DNA of 64,000 bases. Source: Flavobacteriales bacterium ALC-1 (lineage in GTDB: Bacteria; Bacteroidota; Bacteroidia; Flavobacteriales; Flavobacteriaceae). Positions 1-9,200 of the stretch are shown here, piece after piece. Within the stretch, counting starts at the first letter, position 1; each line of letters starts with the position of its first letter. A model generated the notes under the pieces. That model was not told where the DNA came from and did no database searches. It saw only the letters and a program-made list of their open reading frames with translations. The position numbers and the translations under genes were made by a program. The stretch spans positions 1,003,001 through 1,067,000 of the forward strand of contig ABHI01000001.1 of assembly GCA_000171875.1 (NCBI GenBank), given 5' to 3'.

Positions 1-876
1 ATCATCGTTTCAGCATTAGAGCATCATAGTAACATTGTACCATGGCAAATGTTGTGTGAACGTACAGGAGCTAACTTGAAAGTAATTCCGATGAATGAAA
101 ACGGAGAGTTGATACTTTCTGAATTTGATTCACTTTTAAATGAAAATACAAAACTAGTTTTCGTTAATCATATTTCAAACGCACTTGGCACTATAAATCC
201 TATTGAAGAGATCATAGCAAAAGCGCATAACGTTGGAGCAGCAATTTTAATTGATGGAGCACAATCTTGTCCGCATATAAAGCCAGATGTACAAGCATTA
301 GATGTCGATTTCTATGTCTGCTCTGCACACAAAATGTGTGGACCAACTGGTGTTGGTATTTTATACGGAAAAGAAGACTGGTTAAAAAAACTTCCTCCTT
401 ATCAAGGTGGTGGTGAAATGATTGCTGAAGTGTCTTTTGAAAAAACAACTTACGCAGACTTACCTCATAAGTTTGAAGCTGGTACACCAAACATTTGTGG
501 AGGCATTGCTTTTGGAGCGGCAATCGATTACATGAATAGCATCGGTTTTGAGAATATAGCAGCTTACGAAAATGAACTTTTAGATTATGCAACTGAGCAA
601 CTTCAACACATTGAAGGTTTAAAAATTTATGGTACTGCTAAAGAAAAAACATCTGTAATTTCTTTTAACGTTGGGACAATTCACCCTTATGACATTGGCA
701 CAATTTTAGACAAAATGGGTATTGCGGTACGTACAGGTCATCATTGTGCACAGCCAATTATGGATTTTTACAAAATCCCTGGTACTATTAGAGCCTCTTT
801 TATGTTTTACAACACAAAGGAAGAAATTGATACTTTTATAGCGTCATTAAAAAAGGCTATACTAATGTTGTCTTAG
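1..876 (+). CDS. sufS: Cysteine desulfurase SufS (5' end outside window)
   Basis: The frame is open from the first base, so the N-terminus lies upstream; 291 residues are visible. SufS is a PLP enzyme that takes sulfur from L-cysteine and passes it as persulfide to SufE for Fe-S cluster assembly in the cytoplasm. The first visible residues contain the EHHSNIVPWQ block typical of class V aminotransferases. The PLP lysine is in SAHKMCGPTG (codon at 331), and the persulfide cysteine is in RTGHHCAQP (codon at 745), the short active-site form of the SufS type. Genes for a lipoprotein, sufE and a sufT-like protein follow on the same strand, as expected at the end of a flavobacterial suf operon. Confidence 0.95.
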   Translation: MIVSALEHHSNIVPWQMLCERTGANLKVIPMNENGELILSEFDSLLNENTKLVFVNHISNALGTINPIEEIIAKAHNVGAAILIDGAQSCPHIKPDVQALDVDFYVCSAHKMCGPTGVGILYGKEDWLKKLPPYQGGGEMIAEVSFEKTTYADLPHKFEAGTPNICGGIAFGAAIDYMNSIGFENIAAYENELLDYATEQLQHIEGLKIYGTAKEKTSVISFNVGTIHPYDIGTILDKMGIAVRTGHHCAQPIMDFYKIPGTIRASFMFYNTKEEIDTFIASLKKAILMLS

Positions 877-921
877 ACTTTGGCATCAAAAGTGTAACTT
901 ACAGTTTTAAACACTTTATAG

Positions 922-1440
922 ATGAAATTTTTATTTAGCCTATTAGCAATTATAATGCTCTCAGAATCTTGTAATTCTACTAAAGAAACTATTTCTGATG
1001 CTCGAGAAGTTATCTCAGCTTCAAAATCTGAAAAAGACACGACTAAAGAAAAAAGTGATATCGATAAAGACGGTTACAAAATCACTGTTACCTATCAAAT
1101 CTCAACTAGAGGTTTTTATGAATATACTAGTGTTTCAGAATCTGAGATTTTATTCTCAAAGGATAGAGGTCTTCAAAAAATAGATAATTACTCTTGCAAG
1201 AAAAAGGATTGGATAGTACTTTATAAATTAATTGAAGCTGTTGACTTAGAGACGTTTCAAAAATTGAAACCACCATCAAACAAACGCTCAACTGATGCCG
1301 TACCTATTGGAAATTTAGCTCTACAAATCGGTGATGTATATTATATGGCCCCAGAATTTGACCATGGTAATCCACCAAAAGAAATAGAAGCACTCGTTAA
1401 TAAAGTGTTATCCATTAAAGAAAATACTATAAAACAGTAG
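922..1440 (+). CDS. Small putative lipoprotein in the suf operon
   Basis: 172 residues. The N-terminus MKFLFSLLAIIMLSESC is a short hydrophobic signal ending in a cysteine that fits a lipobox, so it is probably exported and lipidated. After a lysine- and serine-rich linker (about residues 18-50) comes a compact domain with a paired-lysine and tryptophan stretch (KKKDWIVLYKLIEAV) and a C-terminal PEFDHGNPP motif. I do not recognise a named family. It lies 45 nt after sufS and 33 nt before sufE, so it is probably co-transcribed with cytoplasmic Fe-S assembly genes although it should sit in the envelope. Its function is unknown. Confidence 0.8.
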   Translation: MKFLFSLLAIIMLSESCNSTKETISDAREVISASKSEKDTTKEKSDIDKDGYKITVTYQISTRGFYEYTSVSESEILFSKDRGLQKIDNYSCKKKDWIVLYKLIEAVDLETFQKLKPPSNKRSTDAVPIGNLALQIGDVYYMAPEFDHGNPPKEIEALVNKVLSIKENTIKQ

Positions 1441-1448
1441 CTATTTTG

Positions 1449-1456
1449 TAATTTTG
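1449..1456 (+). promoter_or_regulatory. Candidate -7 box upstream of sufE
   Basis: TAATTTTG matches the Bacteroidota -7 consensus TAnnTTTG and lies 17 nt before the sufE ATG. No clear TTTG -33 element is visible at the right distance, so this is a secondary promoter candidate inside the operon. Confidence 0.4.
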
Positions 1457-1473
1457 CAGCAAAGGATTAGACT

Positions 1474-1896
1474 ATGACAATTGAAGAAGTTCAAAATGAA
1501 ATAATAGATGAGTTTTCAATGTTTGAAGATTGGGAGGAACGTTACCAATACATGATCGATTTAGGGAAAACATTGCCACTTATTGACGAAAAATATAAAA
1601 CTGAAGATAATATTATAAAAGGTTGCCAGAGTAAAGTTTGGGTGCATGCTGATATGGAAGGTGATAAAATAAACTTCACTGCAGATAGTGATGCCATTAT
1701 CACTAAAGGCATAATTGCAATTTTAATTAGAGCATTTTCTAATCAACATCCCAAAAATATTATTGAGGCAAATACAGATTTTATTGATAAAATAGGGCTA
1801 AAAGAACATTTATCACCAACTAGAGCAAATGGTCTAGTGAGTATGATTAAGCAAATAAAATTATATGCAATAGCATATCAAACACAATTAAATTAA
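1474..1896 (+). CDS. sufE: SufE sulfur acceptor
   Basis: 140 residues, normal length for SufE. It accepts persulfide sulfur from SufS and delivers it to the SufBCD scaffold in the cytoplasm. The acceptor cysteine is C51 in the conserved stretch KGCQSKVWVHA, at the same place as in well-studied SufE proteins. The ORF ends one base before the ATG of the sufT-like gene, which suggests translational coupling. Confidence is high because motif, length and neighbourhood agree. Confidence 0.95.
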   Translation: MTIEEVQNEIIDEFSMFEDWEERYQYMIDLGKTLPLIDEKYKTEDNIIKGCQSKVWVHADMEGDKINFTADSDAIITKGIIAILIRAFSNQHPKNIIEANTDFIDKIGLKEHLSPTRANGLVSMIKQIKLYAIAYQTQLN

Positions 1897-1897
1897 A

Positions 1898-2224
1898 ATG
1901 AGCGATACAACTATAGATACAAACGTACTTGGAGATAAAATAGTTAGAGTTTTAAAAACAATTTTTGATCCAGAGATCCCAGTAGACATATACGAATTAG
2001 GTCTTATATATGATGTTTTCGTAAATGAAGATTACGATGTAAAAATCTTAATGACCTTAACAACTCCAAACTGCCCAGTAGCAGAAACTTTACCTTTAGA
2101 AGTAGAGGAAAAAGTAAAATCACTTAATGATGTTAAAGATGCTGAGGTAGAAATTACTTTCGACCCACCTTGGACACAAGACCTAATGAGTGAAGAAGCA
2201 AAGCTAGAATTGGGCATGCTATAA
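1898..2224 (+). CDS. SufT-like MIP18/DUF59 Fe-S assembly protein
   Basis: 108 residues forming a single MIP18 (DUF59) domain. The N-terminal DPEIPVDIYELGLIY block and the TTPNCPVAETLP block with C59 are typical of the family. Relatives help mature or deliver Fe-S clusters; in suf operons this gene is usually called sufT-like. Start codons are spaced one base from the sufE stop and the stop is one base from the next ATG, giving a tightly coupled sufE-sufT-DUF2480 unit. The role is inferred from family and context. Confidence 0.88.
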   Translation: MSDTTIDTNVLGDKIVRVLKTIFDPEIPVDIYELGLIYDVFVNEDYDVKILMTLTTPNCPVAETLPLEVEEKVKSLNDVKDAEVEITFDPPWTQDLMSEEAKLELGML

Positions 2225-2225
2225 T

Positions 2226-2732
2226 ATGGCAGAAGAGATAATAAATAGAGTCGCTAATAGTAAACTTAGAGTCATTGACTTAGAAGATTATTATCCTGAA
2301 GGTAAGCGCGTACTTTTTGATATTAAAGATTGGTTGCTCGAAGGTTTAGTTCTAAGAGAAAAAGACTTCAGAGTATTTGTTTCAGAATACGATTGGTCAC
2401 AATATATAGATTATTATGTTGCCTTACATTGCTCTACTGATGCCATTGTTCCTGATTGGGCTTTTATGCTTATTTCCCTAGAGCTTCAAGCATATTCTAA
2501 GCTCACAGTAATTGGTTCTTTAGAAGAATTAGAATCTATTATCTATACGTCAATTATTTCAGAATTAGACCTTTCAATTTACAAAGACTTACCTGTAATT
2601 ATTAAAGGCTGTTCTCATAAACCTGTGCCTGCAAATGCTTTGATATTAATTTCTCAACGATTAAAACCAATTGCAAAATCTATTATGTTTGGTGAAGCTT
2701 GTTCTTCGGTGCCACTTTACAAGAGAAAATAA
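2226..2732 (+). CDS. DUF2480 family protein
   Basis: 168 residues, cytoplasmic, no signal or membrane segment. It matches the Bacteroidota-specific DUF2480 family by its N-terminal NRVANSKLRVIDLEDYYP segment and its C-terminal GEACSSVPLYKR end. Three cysteines in conserved-looking surroundings (HCSTDA, KGCSHKP, GEACSS) could bind metal or carry sulfur, but that is inference. Family members usually lie just after suf genes, as here, one base after the sufT-like stop. Its function is not established. Confidence 0.85.
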   Translation: MAEEIINRVANSKLRVIDLEDYYPEGKRVLFDIKDWLLEGLVLREKDFRVFVSEYDWSQYIDYYVALHCSTDAIVPDWAFMLISLELQAYSKLTVIGSLEELESIIYTSIISELDLSIYKDLPVIIKGCSHKPVPANALILISQRLKPIAKSIMFGEACSSVPLYKRK

Positions 2733-2813
2733 AAATGTGACTTTCTACAATTAATTGGTCTAAACACTAGTGAATTCATCGAAACTATATTTTTAATAGA
2801 AATTCATAAAACT

Positions 2814-2821
2814 TATATTTG
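2814..2821 (+). promoter_or_regulatory. Candidate -7 box for DUF3078 gene
   Basis: TATATTTG is an exact TAnnTTTG match 39 nt before the chosen ATG. The TTG in frame at 2855 follows it, but ATG at 2861 is the better start. Confidence 0.5.
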
Positions 2822-2860
2822 CAACTTAATAACAACTATTTTTTATTAAACTAATTGATT

Positions 2861-3769
2861 ATGAACAAAAAATTACTTTTATCAGCAATCTTAATGCTTG
2901 CCATTACATTTGGTTTTTCACAAACTAAAGAAGAATTAGAAGCACAAAAAGCTGAAAAACAAGCTGAAGCAGATAAGTTTCAAGGAGAAGCTAATGCTTT
3001 ACAAGCTCAGATAGACGCTTTACCAGGATGGAGAACTGGTGCTTTTGGTACTATTGGTGGAAGTTTATCTAACTTTAAAAATTGGTATGCTCAAGGAGCA
3101 CCAAACAATGCTTCGGGTAACATAGGTATTACAGTTAATGCTTTTGCAAACAAGCTTGAAGACAAATACTTCTGGAGAAATGCTTTAACTGCTAATTTAA
3201 ACTGGGTAAAGCTAGATAATAAGGATACCGATTTAGATAGTGATGATTTTAACCCAACAACAGATGTGTTTAATTTATCATCGCTTTATGGATATAAATT
3301 AAGTGACAAGTGGGCAGTATCTGCTTTAGGAGAATACAGAACAACATTGTTAGACAACTTTAATGATCCAGGGTTTTTAGATCTTGGTGTTGGTGCTACA
3401 TGGACTCCATTAGAAAATCTAATTGTTGTTATTCATCCTTTAAACTACAACTTTGTATTTGCTAAAAATGATGCCGCTTTCGAATCTTCTGCTGGTGCAA
3501 AAATTGTAGCTGATTATACTAGATCTATTGGAGCGGTTAATTTTAAGACTAACTTCTCTACATTCCAAAGTTATAAGTCGAGTGATTTATCTAACTGGAC
3601 ATGGACAAACTCTTTTAGCTATACATTATGGAAAATGATTGGTGTTGGTTTTGATTTTGCTTTAAGAAGCAACCAACAAGAAGCAGCTAATTTTCAGGGT
3701 GTAGATTTAGAAGATGCTGATAATAAAGTACAAACATATTATACTTTAGGTTTAAGCTACGCCTTCTAA
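2861..3769 (+). CDS. DUF3078 outer-membrane protein
   Basis: 302 residues from ATG 2861; an upstream in-frame TTG at 2855 is less likely. MNKKLLLSAILMLAITFGFSQ is a signal peptide. A charged helix with repeated Glu/Lys/Ala (about residues 22-52) is probably a short coiled coil. The remainder alternates aromatic and polar residues and ends in LGLSYAF, a C-terminal Phe typical of outer-membrane beta-barrels. The pattern fits DUF3078, a Bacteroidota barrel family of unknown role. It is monocistronic, with its own promoter box and a terminator after it. Confidence 0.82.
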   Translation: MNKKLLLSAILMLAITFGFSQTKEELEAQKAEKQAEADKFQGEANALQAQIDALPGWRTGAFGTIGGSLSNFKNWYAQGAPNNASGNIGITVNAFANKLEDKYFWRNALTANLNWVKLDNKDTDLDSDDFNPTTDVFNLSSLYGYKLSDKWAVSALGEYRTTLLDNFNDPGFLDLGVGATWTPLENLIVVIHPLNYNFVFAKNDAAFESSAGAKIVADYTRSIGAVNFKTNFSTFQSYKSSDLSNWTWTNSFSYTLWKMIGVGFDFALRSNQQEAANFQGVDLEDADNKVQTYYTLGLSYAF

Positions 3770-3790
3770 TAATTAATAACATATATATAA

Positions 3791-3819
3791 AGAGGTCTAA
3801 AATTTAGACCTCTTTTTTT
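3791..3819. terminator. Bidirectional intrinsic terminator
   Basis: Inverted repeat AGAGGTCTAAA / TTTAGACCTCT followed by a run of T on the plus strand. It lies between the convergent DUF3078 gene and hflX; the A-rich left flank gives a weaker U tract for the other direction. Confidence 0.85.
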
Positions 3820-5029
3820 ATTCTATATCCTCAACGTCTGGATATAAAAAGTGATTATAAGGAAAACGTGTGACGTGTATTTCTCTCACCTCTTTATACA
3901 CTCGCTTTCTAAACTCATCTAGGTTTTCTTTATTTAAAGCCGAAATAAATAACGCATTATCTCCTATTTTAGACATCCATGTTTTCTTCCACTCTTCAAT
4001 AGAGTAATTGGCTTTGGTTCGTTCTACAATTAAATCTTCTTCATCAAATGGTTCTGCTTCGTATGCATCAATCTTATTAAAAACCATTATGGTTGGTTTG
4101 TCTTTACTTTCTATTTCATCTAAAATCTGATTCACAGAATCAATATGCTCTTCAAAATTAGAATGCGAAATATCAACTACATGAAGTAACAAATCTGCTT
4201 CTCTAACTTCGTCTAATGTGCTTTTAAAAGATTCAACTAACTGTGTTGGCAGCTTTCTTATAAACCCAACTGTATCGCTAACTAAAAAAGGTAAGTTTCC
4301 AATAACTACTTTTCTAACTGTAGTATCTAGTGTTGCAAAAAGTTTATTCTCGGCAAAAACCTTGCTTTTACTAATCACATTCATTAATGTAGACTTACCA
4401 ACATTTGTGTAACCGACTAAAGCAACTCTTACCATTTTACCACGATTGCCTCGCTGTACTGCCATCTGCTTGTCTATAGTCTTAATCTTAGATTTTAACA
4501 ACGTAATTTTATCACGTACAATACGCCTATCCGTTTCAATTTCTGTTTCACCAGGTCCACGCATACCTATTCCACCCTTTTGTCTTTCAAGGTGTGTCCA
4601 CATTCCTTTTAACCTAGGTAATAAATATTCGCATTGTGCTAGTTCTACTTGTGTTCTAGCATAACTGGTTTGTGCACGTTGTGCAAAAATATCAAGTATA
4701 AGATTTGTTCTATCTAAAATTTTACAATTTAGTATCTTACTTATGTTTCGTTCTTGAGCAGGAGATAATTCATCATCAAAAATAACAGTACCAACTTCAT
4801 TTTCTTCTACAAAACGTCTGACGTCCTCCATTTTTCCTGTGCCAATAAAAGTCTTTGGATTTGGCATGTCCATTTTTTGAGTGTAACGTTTTACAACTTC
4901 TCCACCTGCAGTATAGGTAAGAAACTGCAACTCATCTAAATATTCCTTAGACGCGTCTTCATCTTGATTTTGAGTAATAACACCTATTAAAACAACTTTT
5001 TCTAGGGCGATATCTTTTTTTTCTATCAT
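3818..5029 (-). CDS. hflX: Ribosome-associated GTPase HflX
   Basis: 403 residues. HflX binds and splits stalled ribosomes in a GTP-dependent way. The N-terminal HflX domain holds the glycine-rich GGIGMRGPGETEIETDRR stretch (about residues 152-170). The G domain has GYTNVGKST (P-loop, about 206-214), DTVGF and NKID. The frame opens further upstream at 5047, but a TAnnTTTG promoter box (5045-5052) overlaps that codon, so the ATG encoding MIEKKDIALEK at 5029 is the likely start. It is transcribed alone, divergent from the EEP gene. Confidence 0.95.
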   Translation of the reverse strand: MIEKKDIALEKVVLIGVITQNQDEDASKEYLDELQFLTYTAGGEVVKRYTQKMDMPNPKTFIGTGKMEDVRRFVEENEVGTVIFDDELSPAQERNISKILNCKILDRTNLILDIFAQRAQTSYARTQVELAQCEYLLPRLKGMWTHLERQKGGIGMRGPGETEIETDRRIVRDKITLLKSKIKTIDKQMAVQRGNRGKMVRVALVGYTNVGKSTLMNVISKSKVFAENKLFATLDTTVRKVVIGNLPFLVSDTVGFIRKLPTQLVESFKSTLDEVREADLLLHVVDISHSNFEEHIDSVNQILDEIESKDKPTIMVFNKIDAYEAEPFDEEDLIVERTKANYSIEEWKKTWMSKIGDNALFISALNKENLDEFRKRVYKEVREIHVTRFPYNHFLYPDVEDIE

Positions 5030-5044
5030 AAAGTAAATAAAGTG

Positions 5045-5052
5045 CAAAGTTA
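5045..5052 (-). promoter_or_regulatory. Candidate -7 box for hflX
   Basis: On the minus strand the sequence reads TAACTTTG, an exact TAnnTTTG match. Transcription would begin a few bases downstream, which excludes the 5047 codon and supports the ATG at 5029. Confidence 0.55.
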
Positions 5053-5101
5053 AGCAAATGGATTATTCCTATTAATGTTTTAAAAACCTATATTTAATCC
5101 C

Positions 5102-6052
5102 ATGAATAATAATTCTGAAACTTACACCATAGCATTTTATAACATCGAAAATTTATTCGATATCGAGAATGATCCCTTAACTAATGATGATGATTTTTTA
5201 CCAACCTCTGCAAAGCGATGGACACCAAAACGTTACCAAAATAAATTAATGAAATTAGGAACTGTAATTTCTAAAATAGGAGAAGAAAATACTGAAATTG
5301 CTCCTGTTATTGTTGGATTAGCAGAAGTTGAAAACAGCAAAGTTGTATCGGATTTAGTGAGAAGTAAAAACCTAATTGATCAAGCTTATAGCTATATACA
5401 TTATGATTCTTCGGATGAGCGCGGAATTGATGTTGCATTATTATACAAAAGTGATGTGTTTAAAGTTGAAAATTCTGAAACCTTTTCTGTTTATCTTCAG
5501 GATGAATTAGGAAAACAAGATTATACTAGAGACATTCTTTTAGTGCAAGGTGAATTATATAATGAAAAGCTTAATATTATAGTTAACCACTGGTCATCTC
5601 GAAGAGAAGGTGAAAAAGAAACTGAGTTTAAACGTATTGCAGCTGCAAATAAGGTGAATTCTATAATTAGAACTCTAAAACAAAAAAAATCTAGCGCTAA
5701 AATTATTGTAATGGGTGATTTTAATGACAACCCAAACGATAATAGCCTCTCTCTATTGGAAAAAGAAAGCGAGCTTTATAATCCATTTAAAACAGTTTGG
5801 TCTCGTGAAAAAGGAAGTCAAAATTATAATTTTCAATGGAACCTATTTGACCAGATTTTGTTTTCTACAAACTTTTTTGATGCCAATAATTCTGCTTTAG
5901 ATTTTGACAGTGCAGATGTATTTAACAGTAAGTTTTTAACCCAATATCATGGTAAGTATAAGGGGCAACCTTTTAGAACCTATGTTGGCAAAAAATATAA
6001 GGGTGGTTATAGTGATCATTTCCCTGTATATATTAGATTAAAGACATCTTAA
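5102..6052 (+). CDS. Endonuclease/exonuclease/phosphatase family protein
   Basis: 316 residues. The EEP fold is shown by FYNIENLFD (N and E metal ligands), GLAEVEN, NHWSSR, GDFNDNP and the C-terminal YSDHFPV catalytic Asp-His pair. Such enzymes cut phosphodiester or phosphomonoester bonds in a Mg-dependent way. Substrates vary widely (nucleic acids, lipids, nucleotides), so none can be named here. No signal peptide is visible, so it is probably cytoplasmic. It is divergent from hflX and followed by a 223-nt gap. Confidence 0.85.
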   Translation: MNNNSETYTIAFYNIENLFDIENDPLTNDDDFLPTSAKRWTPKRYQNKLMKLGTVISKIGEENTEIAPVIVGLAEVENSKVVSDLVRSKNLIDQAYSYIHYDSSDERGIDVALLYKSDVFKVENSETFSVYLQDELGKQDYTRDILLVQGELYNEKLNIIVNHWSSRREGEKETEFKRIAAANKVNSIIRTLKQKKSSAKIIVMGDFNDNPNDNSLSLLEKESELYNPFKTVWSREKGSQNYNFQWNLFDQILFSTNFFDANNSALDFDSADVFNSKFLTQYHGKYKGQPFRTYVGKKYKGGYSDHFPVYIRLKTS

Positions 6053-6275
6053 AAATTACCTGTATCATTTTATCGATTAATACGGCACTTAATCTATTAT
6101 AGCATTGTTAATATCTTGTTAATAGTCATTTTTTATATATTCGGTACTGCATTAAAAAATACGACTAACCAACGTTCTTGATGCTAAAATCTGCCCCATA
6201 TTATTATTAGCAATTCAATTCCTTTACAATCAACCAATTATAAAGGGATAATAATTTTTAACAAACCGATTAATA

Positions 6276-9200
6276 ATGAAAAAAATTACTCTATTTCTAA
6301 TCATGTTAGGGTTTTTCCTTACAGCTAGTGCACAATATAATTTTGCGCCAATTGTAGGCCCTACCAATGTAGCCTCAGGAACACCTGTTACTATAAATCT
6401 TAATGATTTGGCTAATGCAGCTGGTGTAACAGCGTCCTCAACAGGTTCATATGACTCCTTTTCTATAACTGTAGATTGGGTTGCTGGTGGTGGAAATCCT
6501 TGGTCTAATGAAGCAGATGTTACAGTAACAACAACCGCTGGTTCAATCACTATAGATCCACCAACTACAGGTGGTCTTGGTAGTAATGCAAATACGACAC
6601 TTACATTTGAAGGTGATTTTGCTGCTATTTATGATCCAACTACAGATGGTTATATCGATCTTATTTTTAATCAAAGTTTTGGTGGTTCTAATGCGGATTG
6701 GTCTAATATTGCAGTAACACTGTTTGAAAGTCCAACATGTATTGAGCCTTCTGGTATAGCTTCATCTGGTGTAACTTCAGATACAGCAATTTTAGATTGG
6801 TTAGCAGGAGATTCGGAAACATCATGGAACATTGAATATAATAGCGGTGCCGATTTTACTCCGGGAAACGGAGAAGAAGAAAATGCCATTAATATCACTA
6901 CAACTCCAAATACAACTTTAACAGGATTAACACCTGCTACAACTTATTATGTATATTATCAGGCTGATTGTGATGCTAATGGACTTAGCCTTTGGGTTGG
7001 CCCTTTTACTTTTGATACTGAGTGTGTTACATTTACAGCACCATTTACTGAAGATTTTGAAAACGCAGGAGCAATTCCTTTATGTTGGTCAATGACTGGT
7101 GAAAATTGGTTGTTCAGTGATAATGCTGGTGGAAGTCATGTTGGTGACAATGGCACAATAACCGGGAGTACAACATCCAACAATTTTTATGCCTGGAGTG
7201 ATGCTTCTGGAAACGATGGCCCTAGAACATTAACTAGTCCACTAGTAGATGTAAGTGGCTTAACAACACCTGCACTTTCTTTTTACGAAATAAGTGATAA
7301 TGAAGGAAATGCTAATAGTGATTTAAACGTTGAAGTGTGGGATGGAGCTGCTTGGAACGATATGGGTACTTTTAATACCAATACCGTTGGCTGGGAGCTT
7401 AGAATTATTGACTTAGGTGGTTTAACTATTACTGGAGACGTTCAAGCACGCTTTACATTCTCAGAAACAGTAACTGGTGATTTTTATGATGATATTGCAA
7501 TTGACGATGTTACTTTCGATGAAGCACCTAGTTGTTTTAATCCTTCTATGCTTATGGCAAATGCTATAACATCAAATGGTGCAGAACTAAGCTGGACTCA
7601 AGGCGGTTCCGCATCACTATGGAATATTGAGATTGTACCAACAGGCACAGCGCCTACAGGTACACCAACCGCAACCGACATCTCTAACCCCTATAATGCA
7701 AGTGGTTTAAGTGCTGTAACTAGTTATGATTATTATGTGCAAGCAAATTGTGGTGCTGAACTAAGTGGGTGGACAGGGCCATTGACATTTATCACCTTAT
7801 GTGATGTATTTGTACCTGATTATATAGAAAATTTTACAACTGTTACAGGTACTGTTCCACCAGATTGTTGGGATGAAGCCGATAGTGGAGATGCAACAAC
7901 AGGCCCAGGTGATCTAGGTGCAGGTTCATGGACAGCAGATGAGTTCTTAAATATTGGTACTGGTGATGGTGCTTATAAAATTAACCTTTGGGTAGCAAGT
8001 AAAAGTGATTGGCTTCTTTCACCTTTATTTGATTTAACTGGAGGTCCTTTTCAAGTAGAATTTGATTTTGGAATTATGGAGTTTGGTAGCGATGATACAG
8101 CCGGAACATTAGGTTCTGATGATACTGTACAACTACTTATGACCAATGATAGTGGTGCAACTTGGATAACTTTATTAACTTATGATAATACATCTGTCGT
8201 TTCTCCAACGGGTGAACATCCTGTGGTAGATTTAACAGCATATAGTGGTCAAACGGTACAATTCGGTATACTAGGTTCGGAAGGAACAGTTGATGACCCT
8301 GAAGATAATGACATTTTTGTTGATAATTTCCGAGTAAGAAATATTCCTACTTGTCCAGAACCAACAGATTTAACAGCTACAAATTTAAGTTTAACCTCTA
8401 CAGAAGTGGGGTGGACAGAAGCTGGTACTTCATCTTCTTGGAATATACAGTATGGTGAAACAGGTTTTGCTTTAGGTACTGGAACTATTGAGGCGGGCGT
8501 TACAACAAATCCTTTTACACTAAATGGTTTAATGCCTGATACTAGCTACGAATTTTACGTACAAGCTATCTGTGGACCAGGTAATGAGAGTTCTTTTGCT
8601 GGTCCTTTTGAATTCTTTACAGGATATTGTGAATCAATCCCTTCAAGTAATGATGGTGATGGTGTAAACAATGTGACTATTGGTGTAACAGATTTCCCTA
8701 GTTTAGGTGATGTGACATATGAAAACCAAACAACACCTGTAGTAAATGTTTTCCAAGGAATCAATACTACTGTAGAGATAGAGTTTGCACATACATTTAC
8801 ATACGACACAAATATTTGGATAGATTTTAATGATGATTTAGTATTTGAAACTACTGAAATCGTTTTTCAAGGAAACTCATCTGGAGGTAATAATCCGCAT
8901 TTATTAGATGCTTCTTTTGTAATGCCACTAACGGCACCTTTAGGAGAACATAGAATGCGAATTGGCTCTGCTGATTTTGGACAAGCAACACCAAATCCAT
9001 GTTATAATGGTGCTTGGGGCGTTACTCTAGATTTTACAGTTAATATTCAAGAATTAACCTGTACATTACCAGAAGCAGATTATACGGTTGTACCAGATTG
9101 TGCTAACGATCAATTCTATATAGATGTTAATGTAACTAGTTTAGGTGATGCTACATCTTTAGAAATATCAAATAACTTAGATGCTTCTACTGTACAAGCA

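Noticed and set aside
212..592. Long minus-strand ORF across sufS
   Set aside because: Shadow of the sufS frame; Leu/His/Cys-rich translation with no domain and no promoter.
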